Shown here one piece after another: positions 1 through 5,302 of a stretch of 5,302 nt of DNA. The stretch lies in NCBI GenBank assembly GCA_900317215.1, contig ONFW01000110.1, positions 1-5,302 on the forward strand, given 5' to 3'. The position numbers and the translations under genes are program-made. The stretch comes from an uncultured Eubacteriales bacterium (GTDB lineage Bacteria; Bacillota; Clostridia; Oscillospirales; Acutalibacteraceae). The notes under the pieces are model-generated. The model was not told the origin of the DNA, searched no databases, and saw only the letters and a program-made list of their open reading frames with translations. Each line of letters begins with the position of its first letter. Position 1 is the first letter of the stretch.

Positions 1-1667
1 ACGAGTATGACGTCGGCATTTTTTATGGTGGAAAGTCTGTGAGCAACGATGAAGCTTGTCCTTCCCTTCATCATATTGTTGAATGCCTCCTGTATTTTAA
101 GCTCTGTTCTTGTATCGATACTGCTTGTAGCCTCGTCAAGAATAAGCATAGGAGGGTCGCAAAGCATTACCCTTGCAATGCACATAAGCTGTCTCTGTCC
201 CTGCGAAAGATTTGAGCCCTCCTCGGTTATCATCGTGTCGTAGCCCTGCGGCATTCTTTCGATAAAACGGTTGATAAAAGCCTTCTTTGCCGCTGCCTTG
301 ACCTCATCAAGACCTGCCCCGGGCTTTCCGTAAGCAATGTTATCCCTGACGGATGCATTATAGAGCCAGCTCTCCTGCAGAACCATGCCGAAAAGAGAAC
401 GCAGCTCGTCACGCTTCATATCGTAAATGCTTGTTCCGTCTATTCTGATATCTCCGCCCGTAACATCATAAAAACGCATCAGCAGATTGATAAAGGTCGT
501 CTTTCCGCAGCCCGTGGGCCCTACTATAGCAATTTTGCTGCCCGAAGGAACATGAAGCTCGAAATCCGTTATTAGCGGTTTTTCGGGAGAATATGAAAAG
601 CTTATCCTGTCAATGTCGATACGTCCCCTGTGCCTTGTCAGCTCTGCGGCAGGCTCCGGATCCGGAAGCTGATCCTCACTGTCAAGCACCTCAAACACAC
701 GGTCTGCTCCTGCAAGAGCGGACTGAAGCTGAGGTATTACGCCCGTGACCTCGTTGAAGGGCTTTGTATACTGATTCGCATAGGTTATGAAGGCAGCTAT
801 CTGCCCCACGGTGAGGCCGCCGTTTATAACGCTTACCGCACCTGTTATGCAGACCGCCGTTGTGACCAGTCCGTTGACAAAGCGTGTGCTCGGATTTGCA
901 AGCGAGGAATAGAACTGAGATCTCTGTCCGCATACACGCAGTCTCTCGTTTATCTCCTCAAAGCCCTTCTGCGACTGCTCCTCATAGCTGAACGCCTTAA
1001 CAAGCTTCTGCTGACCAACATATTCCTCAATATATGAGCTGAGCTCTCCCTGAGTGCCGGACTGCTCACGGAACTGCTTCTGCGAGAGCCTTGTTATAAA
1101 TGCCGCAACAAACATCGACAGCGGAGTTATTATCACAACAACAAGAGCAATTATAAAATTCAGCATTATCATAAAGGCAAGCGTACAAATTATCATCACC
1201 GCTCCGGAAAAAAGCTGGGTTATGCCCTGCAGCAGACCGTCGCCTATGCTTTCGGTATCATTTATTATGCGGCTGATAAGGTCGCCATGAGGATGACCGT
1301 CTATCATTTTGAGCGGAACGGAGTTGAATTTTCTGAAAACATCGCTTCTGATATCCCTCACGGTAAAATATCCCGCAGTATTGATAAAAAGTCCCATTAG
1401 CCATTGAAATACAGCGCAGGACATTATCGTAACGGCTGTCATCATCAGAAGAAACGCCACCGCCTCATAGTCAACATTGCCCTCTGATATGATATTATCT
1501 ATAGCATATCCGATAAGAACAGGCGCAGTCAGCGTCATCACCACATACAGCACTGCGAATATCATAGCAAAAACAAGGCTTTTTCTGTATGGCGCAGCAT
1601 ATTTCAATATCCTTTTTATCGTATGCTTTTTTACCCTTTCCTTTGCGGTTCTTTCTGCTGACGGCAT
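1..1667 (-). CDS. Heterodimeric ABC exporter, subunit with canonical ATPase motifs (TM288/LmrD-like), 3' end off the window
   Basis: This is an ABC half-transporter fused to its ATPase; 555 complete codons are visible and the frame is open to the window edge, so only the last few dozen residues are missing. Hydrophobic stretches at about residues 31-53, 68-92, 152-169, 170-190, 261-281 and 284-303 fit the six helices of a type IV exporter. The nucleotide-binding domain follows: A-loop Tyr359, Walker A GPTGCGKT 383-390, Q-loop Gln431, signature LSQGQ 487-491, Walker B with catalytic Glu512, D-loop SSID 515-518 and switch His543. The catalytic Glu and His are intact, whereas the signature has Gln in its third position; both are typical of the consensus-site subunit in exporters such as TM287/288. 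The ATG overlaps the upstream gene's stop by one base and has the ribosome binding site AGGAGGTG, which supports translational coupling. The likely role is ATP-driven export across the cytoplasmic membrane with the upstream gene's product. The substrate is unknown. Confidence 0.95.
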   Translation of the reverse strand, partial: MPSAERTAKERVKKHTIKRILKYAAPYRKSLVFAMIFAVLYVVMTLTAPVLIGYAIDNIISEGNVDYEAVAFLLMMTAVTIMSCAVFQWLMGLFINTAGYFTVRDIRSDVFRKFNSVPLKMIDGHPHGDLISRIINDTESIGDGLLQGITQLFSGAVMIICTLAFMIMLNFIIALVVVIITPLSMFVAAFITRLSQKQFREQSGTQGELSSYIEEYVGQQKLVKAFSYEEQSQKGFEEINERLRVCGQRSQFYSSLANPSTRFVNGLVTTAVCITGAVSVINGGLTVGQIAAFITYANQYTKPFNEVTGVIPQLQSALAGADRVFEVLDSEDQLPDPEPAAELTRHRGRIDIDRISFSYSPEKPLITDFELHVPSGSKIAIVGPTGCGKTTFINLLMRFYDVTGGDIRIDGTSIYDMKRDELRSLFGMVLQESWLYNASVRDNIAYGKPGAGLDEVKAAAKKAFINRFIERMPQGYDTMITEEGSNLSQGQRQLMCIARVMLCDPPMLILDEATSSIDTRTELKIQEAFNNMMKGRTSFIVAHRLSTIKNADVIL

Positions 1668-1683
1668 CAGTTCTCCACCTCCT
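1665..1683 (-). promoter_or_regulatory. Ribosome binding site and stop/start overlap coupling the two ABC genes
   Basis: On the minus strand the near-perfect Shine-Dalgarno AGGAGGTG (1676-1683) lies inside the last codons of the first ABC gene, eight bases before the second gene's ATG. The stop and start share one base (TGATG, 1665-1669). This arrangement favours translational coupling and roughly equal production of the two subunits, as a heterodimer needs. Confidence 0.9.
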
Positions 1684-3397
1684 CTGCTCTGAGCTGGGAG
1701 AGACATATCTCCTTATATACCTCACAGCTCCTGAAAAGCTCGTTGTGTGTCCCGATGCCCGCAAGCTCCCCGCCGTCGAGTACGATTATCTTATCCGCAT
1801 ACCGCACCGTTCCGACACGCTGTGATACCATTATCACTGTCATACCCTTTGTTTCCTCATGCAGAGCCTTTCTTAGCGCAGCATCGGTAGCAAAGTCCAA
1901 GGCGCTTGCGCTGTCGTCAAGTATCAGTATCCCCGGCTGAGCAACAAGCGCCCTCGCTATCGTAAGACGCTGACGCTGTCCGCCCGAGAGATTCCTTCCT
2001 CCTGCGCTTATCATTTTATCCGTCTTTTCGGGAAGCTCTTCGACAAATTCATAGGCCTGCGATATTTTCAGCGCCCTTTCTATTTCCTCATCGGAGGCAT
2101 CCTTTTTGCCGAGACGCAGGTTTTCACGGATAGTTCCTGAAAACAGTTCAGCCTTCTGCGGTACAATCCCGATCTTTCCTCTCAGTTCCGAAAAGCTGTA
2201 TTCCTTAACATTTACACCTTCAACAAGCACCTCGCCGATAGTCGCATCGTAAAATCTCGGTATCAGATTTACGAGAGTGCTCTTGCCTGAGCCCGTACCT
2301 CCGATTATTCCTACCGTTGAGCCTCGGTCTATCTTAAAGCTGATATTTTTTATTGCATGACCTCCGCCCTGATAGCCGAAGGAAACATCCCTGAACTCTA
2401 TACACGGCGCCTTGCTGTCGGTAACAGGACATGCATCGGACTTTTCAATAACAGAGGGAACGGTATCAAAAACCTCATTGACACGGGAAGCAGACGCAGA
2501 TGCGTTAGTAAATATCACCACAAGATTTGATACAACTATCATAGCAAGAAGTATCTGCGTCATATAGTTTACAAGAGCGATTATTTCGCCCGTTTTAAGC
2601 TCTCCGACAAAAACAACCCCAGCGCCGAACCAGACTATGCCAATTATAGCAGCCTGAGCTATAACGTATGTCAGGGGATTTAGGAGCGCAGAAAGTCTGC
2701 CAGCGGCTACCGCTGTTTCTGCAAGCTCATTGTTGCTCTTATCAAAGCGTTCCTCATCATTTTTTTGTCTGCTGAAGGCTCTTATCACTCTGTTCCCCGA
2801 AAGATTCTCTCTTGATATCAGAGAAACAGCATCGAGCTTTTTCTGAATTTTCTTATAGAAGGGCACAGATCTGTTCATCACAACAAACAGCACAAGAGCT
2901 ATCAGGAGAGAAGCCCCGAAAAAGATGAGTGAGAGTCTGACGTCAATAAGCATTGCCATTATGAGCGCTCCGATAACAAGAAAGGGCGCTCTGATAACGA
3001 GCCTTATCAGCATTGCGACAGCAAGCTGAAGCCTGTTGATATCGTTTGTCATTCTTGTTATCAATGACGGTGTTCCGATTTTGTCAAGCTCACTGTGCGA
3101 CAAAGTATTGATATGGCGGAACATGGCATTCCTGACCTTTGTGCCAAAGCCCTGAGAGGCTATTGATGCTGACTTCTGACACACAAGAGCAAACCCGAGT
3201 CCAAGCGCTCCGAGCAGCACCATCAGACCGCCCTTTTGCAGCACATACCCGACATCGTTATTCCGCACACCGTTATCTATGATATCCGCCGTTATCAGGG
3301 GGATCAGCAATTCAAATATCGCTTCTATAAGCTTGCATATCGGCCCGATAATGAGCTGAAGCTTATAGTCCTTCAAAAACCGTCTTAACCGGAACAT
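1667..3397 (-). CDS. Heterodimeric ABC exporter, subunit with degenerate ATPase site (TM287/LmrC-like)
   Basis: A complete 576-residue ABC half-transporter, a normal length for the family. The membrane domain has hydrophobic segments near 13-38, 51-75, 128-150, 153-174, 240-263 and 270-296, and carries the segment SLITRMTND (111-119) that I recall from TM287-type subunits. The ATPase domain has A-loop Tyr342, Walker A GGTGSGKS 366-373, Q-loop Gln414, signature LSGGQ 470-474, Walker B LILDD 491-495 and D-loop SALD 498-501. Two catalytic positions are substituted: Asp495 stands where Glu is usual, and Gln526 where the switch His is usual. That pattern marks the degenerate-site half of a heterodimeric exporter, so its partner should be the next gene. 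The signature is canonical, which lets it complete the partner's active site. The ATG at 3397 is preceded by AAGGTGAG eight bases upstream, and an in-frame TGA lies just before it, so the start is firm. It is the first gene of the operon. The substrate cannot be predicted; drugs, peptides and lipids are all known for this class. Confidence 0.96.
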   Translation of the reverse strand: MFRLRRFLKDYKLQLIIGPICKLIEAIFELLIPLITADIIDNGVRNNDVGYVLQKGGLMVLLGALGLGFALVCQKSASIASQGFGTKVRNAMFRHINTLSHSELDKIGTPSLITRMTNDINRLQLAVAMLIRLVIRAPFLVIGALIMAMLIDVRLSLIFFGASLLIALVLFVVMNRSVPFYKKIQKKLDAVSLISRENLSGNRVIRAFSRQKNDEERFDKSNNELAETAVAAGRLSALLNPLTYVIAQAAIIGIVWFGAGVVFVGELKTGEIIALVNYMTQILLAMIVVSNLVVIFTNASASASRVNEVFDTVPSVIEKSDACPVTDSKAPCIEFRDVSFGYQGGGHAIKNISFKIDRGSTVGIIGGTGSGKSTLVNLIPRFYDATIGEVLVEGVNVKEYSFSELRGKIGIVPQKAELFSGTIRENLRLGKKDASDEEIERALKISQAYEFVEELPEKTDKMISAGGRNLSGGQRQRLTIARALVAQPGILILDDSASALDFATDAALRKALHEETKGMTVIMVSQRVGTVRYADKIIVLDGGELAGIGTHNELFRSCEVYKEICLSQLRAEEVEN

Positions 3398-3405
3398 TTC
3401 ATCAT

Positions 3406-3413
3406 CTCACCTT
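3406..3413 (-). promoter_or_regulatory. Ribosome binding site of the first ABC gene
   Basis: AAGGTGAG on the minus strand is complementary to the anti-Shine-Dalgarno end of 16S rRNA and lies eight bases before the ATG at 3397. Two nearer ATG triplets between this site and the start are out of frame with the gene, so the site and the in-frame stop upstream together fix the start. Confidence 0.8.
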
Positions 3414-3421
3414 TTGCATTT

Positions 3422-3463
3422 TTTTCATTCTCTTATATTTTCATTCTATATCATTTCCCTTCT
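3422..3463. repeat. Short direct repeat, 16-bp period, over the ABC promoter
   Basis: The decamer TTTTCATTCT occurs exactly at 3422-3431 and again at 3438-3447, sixteen bases apart. An imperfect third copy, TTTCCCTTCT (8 of 10), lies at 3454-3463 in the same register. On the exporter strand the copies fall in the 5' leader, across the -10 box, and within the -35/-10 spacer. The placement would suit an operator for a repressor or a tandem regulator site. The region is T-rich on the plus strand, so a chance origin is possible and no binding protein is identified. Confidence 0.4.
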
Positions 3464-3471
3464 CCCGTCAA
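3443..3471 (-). promoter_or_regulatory. Sigma-A-like promoter of the ABC exporter operon
   Basis: Read on the minus strand, TTGACG (3466-3471; five of six to TTGACA) is followed by exactly 17 bases and then TAGAAT (3443-3448; five of six to TATAAT). Transcription would begin near 3436, leaving a 5' leader of about 39 bases that contains the ribosome binding site. This is the best housekeeping-type promoter in the intergenic region and points towards the ABC operon. The -10 box overlaps the second copy of the direct repeat at 3422-3463, so a repeat-binding protein would interfere with it. Confidence 0.75.
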
Positions 3472-3488
3472 GCCAACGCATGGCCGCC

Positions 3489-3526
3489 GGAGAACCCTTT
3501 CTTGTTATTTTTCCCCACAGAGGTGA
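3489..3526 (+). promoter_or_regulatory. Two alternative ribosome binding sites at the flippase start
   Basis: Two Shine-Dalgarno-like sites decide between starts. GGAGAA (3489-3494) lies seven bases before TTG at 3502. AGAGGTGA (3519-3526) is the stronger match to the 16S rRNA tail, but the in-frame codon at the right distance is ATA at 3532, not a usual start. A GTG at 3523 is in frame but lies inside this second site and has only pyrimidine-rich sequence directly upstream. TTG at 3528 is out of frame. Confidence 0.5.
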
Positions 3527-5019
3527 ATTGTATAAAAAGGTCGCTCTTTATCAGAAACGGCATAATACTCACTTCCTCAGCTATTGTTATAAGAAGCATT
3601 TCTATGTTATTCAGGGTCTTTCTTGCCGAAAAAACAGGTGCTGAGGGTCTCGGACTCTATCAGCTCGTTATCAGCATCTATCTTGTCTTTGTCACTACAG
3701 CCTCCTCAGGCGTTTGTCTTTGTACGACCAGACTCTTCACCGAGCTTTCTGCAAAGGGAAAATCTTCTCAGGCACGATATGCTGCAGAATACTGCATGCT
3801 GCTCTCATTTATCATCGGTCTTTCGGGCGGTGCGATTCTGTTTGCCGGTGCGGATCTCGCTGCAGTTCAGCTTCTTCACGACAGCAGAGCCGCACCGTCT
3901 TTGCGGCTGCTTTCCACCGGTCTGCCCTTTCTTGCCGTATCCTCATGCATAAGGGGATATTTTCTCGCAAGGAGAAACTCTCTGCAGCCTTCATGTGAGC
4001 AGCTCCTTGAGCAGCTCATTGAAACAGGCTCCTTTGCTGTTGTACTGTCCTTATGCCGAACTGCCGATATCTCCGACACCTGCTGCATAGCCGCTGCCGG
4101 AACTGCAGCAGCAGAGGCTGTTTCCTTTCTCTATTCCATACTCTGCTACAGAGCGGATATACGAAAAACAGGTCTTATGCGTGAAAGGCTCCCGGGCATC
4201 GTAAAAACGGCTGCTCCCCTGCTTCTTCCGGTCAGCGCAAATGCCCTCACAAGAAGCGGACTTTCAGCAGCCGAAAATGCGCTTATCCCCTGCGGTCTGA
4301 AAAAGCTTGGAATGAACAGCAGCGCCGCTCTTTCACAGTACGGAATGATCAGCGGAATGGCAATGCCCGTCCTTATCTTTCCCTCTGTGCTTATCCTGCC
4401 GTTTGCATCGCTGATAATTCCTGAGATATCAGAGGCAAGGGCAAAGAGCCGCACCTCATCTATAAGGCGGATAACGGAAAGGACCGTAGCCTCCGTACTG
4501 TATTATTCCCTTCCCGTAACAGTGATCCTTATTTATTTTTCATCTCCGCTGTGCGGGGCTTTGTTTGGCAGCAGGGACGCAGGCCGCTTTCTTGCAATGC
4601 TTGCTCCGGTCGTACCGTTTATGTATCTTGACTCCGCAGTCGATGCCATACTCAAGGGACTGAACGAACAAATGAGCTACTTCATCTTCAACACGATAGA
4701 CTCACTTATAAGAGTCATGCTCACAGCGATACTCGTTCCTGTCTGCGGAGTATACGGAATTACGGCGGTGATAATAATAAGCGAGCTTCTCAACACCTCA
4801 TTGAGCCTGCTCCGTCTTGTACAGGTGACTTCATTCAGGGTAAGCATAATAAGAACGGCAGTTATCCCGTGCCTTCTTTCAGCAGGCGCTTGTTTGCTGA
4901 CGGAGCTTTTTCCCCTTATCGGCTCAGAAATGACAGATATGATAATTAAAATTTCATTTTGCTGCTTAGTATATGTTCCCATATTATTACTCTCAAAAAA
5001 TGAGCTGCCGCATGACTGA
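3502..5019 (+). CDS. spoVB: SpoVB-like MurJ/MOP-superfamily lipid flippase (polysaccharide biosynthesis protein family)
   Basis: A very hydrophobic protein of 505 residues, counted from TTG, with about 13-14 predicted membrane helices and no soluble domain. Family-like blocks are GAEGLGLYQL (46-55) after the first helix, GYFLARRNS (152-160), the segment from ENALIPCGL (258-266) to the GMAMPVLIFP region near 285-294, IIPEISEARA (305-314) and LKGLNEQ (384-390). These match the order seen in SpoVB and related putative lipid-linked sugar flippases. In Bacillus subtilis SpoVB is needed for spore cortex formation and is thought to move lipid-linked peptidoglycan precursors across the membrane; that role is inferred here. 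Clostridia often carry several paralogues, so the symbol is tentative. The start is uncertain: TTG 3502, GTG 3523 or ATA 3532; the last gives an N-terminus beginning MKRSLF, closest to the family pattern. It holds 17 cysteines, many within helices. The gene is divergent from the ABC operon and ends inside a terminator stem-loop. Confidence 0.88.
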   Translation: MLFFPTEVNCIKRSLFIRNGIILTSSAIVIRSISMLFRVFLAEKTGAEGLGLYQLVISIYLVFVTTASSGVCLCTTRLFTELSAKGKSSQARYAAEYCMLLSFIIGLSGGAILFAGADLAAVQLLHDSRAAPSLRLLSTGLPFLAVSSCIRGYFLARRNSLQPSCEQLLEQLIETGSFAVVLSLCRTADISDTCCIAAAGTAAAEAVSFLYSILCYRADIRKTGLMRERLPGIVKTAAPLLLPVSANALTRSGLSAAENALIPCGLKKLGMNSSAALSQYGMISGMAMPVLIFPSVLILPFASLIIPEISEARAKSRTSSIRRITERTVASVLYYSLPVTVILIYFSSPLCGALFGSRDAGRFLAMLAPVVPFMYLDSAVDAILKGLNEQMSYFIFNTIDSLIRVMLTAILVPVCGVYGITAVIIISELLNTSLSLLRLVQVTSFRVSIIRTAVIPCLLSAGACLLTELFPLIGSEMTDMIIKISFCCLVYVPILLLSKNELPHD

Positions 5020-5037
5020 AACGGCAGCTCATTTTTT
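4995..5037. terminator. Bidirectional Rho-independent terminator between convergent genes
   Basis: A perfect 16-bp inverted repeat: left arm AAAAAATGAGCTGCCG (4995-5010), an 11-base loop (5011-5021) and right arm CGGCAGCTCATTTTTT (5022-5037). Each strand reads as a GC-containing ten-base-pair stem followed by six T, so it can stop transcription from both sides. The left arm encodes the last residues of the flippase, the flippase's TGA (5017-5019) lies in the loop, and the distal T run reaches into the LysM gene's TAA (5036-5038). Confidence 0.92.
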
Positions 5038-5302
5038 ATTTTCTTATCACAAGTATCTGTCCTGCATCAAGACAGTCAGGCATGGTCAGTCTGTTAAGAT
5101 TAATAAGATAGGCTACGCTGACTCCGTATTTTTTTGCGATACCCCAGAGCGTATCGCCTGATACCACCTTATATTCGAGCCTGCCCTCATTATCCGTCCC
5201 GCTATCAGAAACAGTAAGTCCCTGTCCCTCGGAAATGATATCGGGGTCAGAGATACTGTTCTGAGCGGCAAGCATTTCCGTTGTTGTACCAAGGGACTCC
5301 GC
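5036..5302 (-). CDS. C-terminal part of a protein with at least two LysM domains, 5' end off the window
   Basis: Eighty-eight codons are visible and the frame is open to the window edge. The last 45 or so residues (codons 5039-5176) form a complete LysM domain: it begins EYKVVSGDTLWGIAKKYGVS and closes with DAGQILVIRK. Upstream, codons 5210-5302 read as the back half of another LysM domain (LGTTTEMLAAQNSISDPDII, then an EGQGLTV-type end), joined to the second by a short Ser/Asp/Gly/Glu-rich linker. The ATG at 5275 falls inside this first domain, so it is not the gene start. LysM binds N-acetylglucosamine-containing glycans such as peptidoglycan, so the protein probably acts at the cell wall or spore coat. 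The N-terminal domain, which would tell whether it is a hydrolase, a spore protein or something else, is outside the window. The gene converges on the flippase and shares its terminator. Confidence 0.88.
   Translation of the reverse strand, partial: AESLGTTTEMLAAQNSISDPDIISEGQGLTVSDSGTDNEGRLEYKVVSGDTLWGIAKKYGVSVAYLINLNRLTMPDCLDAGQILVIRK

Noticed and set aside
655..666. 12-base palindrome TCCGGATCCGGA
   Set aside because: It lies within the linker codons (PDPEP region) between the membrane and ATPase domains of the second ABC subunit, and is short enough to be chance codon use.
630..1290. Plus-strand open frames of 135 and 78 codons opposite the second ABC gene
   Set aside because: They lie antisense to a well-conserved ABC exporter frame that carries all its motifs, have no recognisable domain, and are best explained as shadows of it.
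3411..3452. Possible plus-strand promoters for the flippase (TTTTGC with TATATT at 16 bp; TTCATT with TATATC at 17 bp) or a sporulation sigma-E-type site
   Set aside because: The -35 boxes match poorly and the stretch is T-rich, so such pairs arise easily. The sigma-E-like parts do not fall at the right spacing. No choice between them is supportable.
3414..3644. Plus-strand 76-codon frame (TTG start, internal ATG at 3480) overlapping the flippase start
   Set aside because: No ribosome binding site precedes either start, the product is not recognisable, and more than half of it is out of frame with conserved flippase sequence.
3714..4088. Further open frames on both strands inside the flippase gene
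   Set aside because: They overlap conserved flippase helices in other frames and have no domain or start signal of their own.
1..5302. A previously undescribed multi-gene system
   Set aside because: Each gene belongs to a familiar family (ABC exporter pair, SpoVB-like flippase, LysM protein), spacing is ordinary, and there are no signs of transfer, defence modules, unusual RNAs or toxin-antitoxin pairs.

Overview
The window looks like ordinary chromosomal DNA from a low-to-moderate GC Gram-positive bacterium, most likely a Clostridia member of the Ruminococcaceae/Oscillospiraceae kind. The clues are a SpoVB-family flippase, GAGG/AGGTGA-type ribosome binding sites, frequent ATA and AGA/AGG codons, and a Firmicutes-type heterodimeric ABC exporter. 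The lineage call is an inference; no rRNA or marker gene is present.

Layout. Positions 1-3397 (minus strand) hold a two-gene operon for a heterodimeric type IV ABC exporter. The promoter-proximal gene (1667-3397) encodes the subunit with a degenerate ATP site. The second gene (1667 down past position 1) encodes the subunit with the canonical catalytic residues; its start overlaps the first gene's stop by one base, and its C-terminus lies outside the window. A good sigma-A-like promoter for the operon sits at 3443-3471, with a short 16-bp-period direct repeat laid over its -10 box. Going the other way, 3502-5019 (plus strand) encodes a 13-14 helix SpoVB/MurJ-superfamily lipid flippase with an ambiguous, non-ATG start. 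Past it, on the minus strand and converging on it, is the 3' end of a gene for a protein with at least two C-terminal LysM domains (5036 to beyond 5302). One perfect 16-bp inverted repeat (4995-5037) serves as a bidirectional terminator between them and overlaps both coding ends.

How the genes relate. The two ABC subunits almost certainly form one exporter, probably of the multidrug or peptide/lipid kind; the substrate cannot be read from sequence. The SpoVB-like flippase and the LysM protein both point to cell-envelope or spore-cortex peptidoglycan, but nothing shows that they share regulation with the exporter. I see no mobile element, CRISPR array, RNA gene or novel multi-gene system. The most useful second looks are the repeat over the exporter promoter, the possible ATA start of the flippase, and the LysM gene, whose only in-window ATG is internal.
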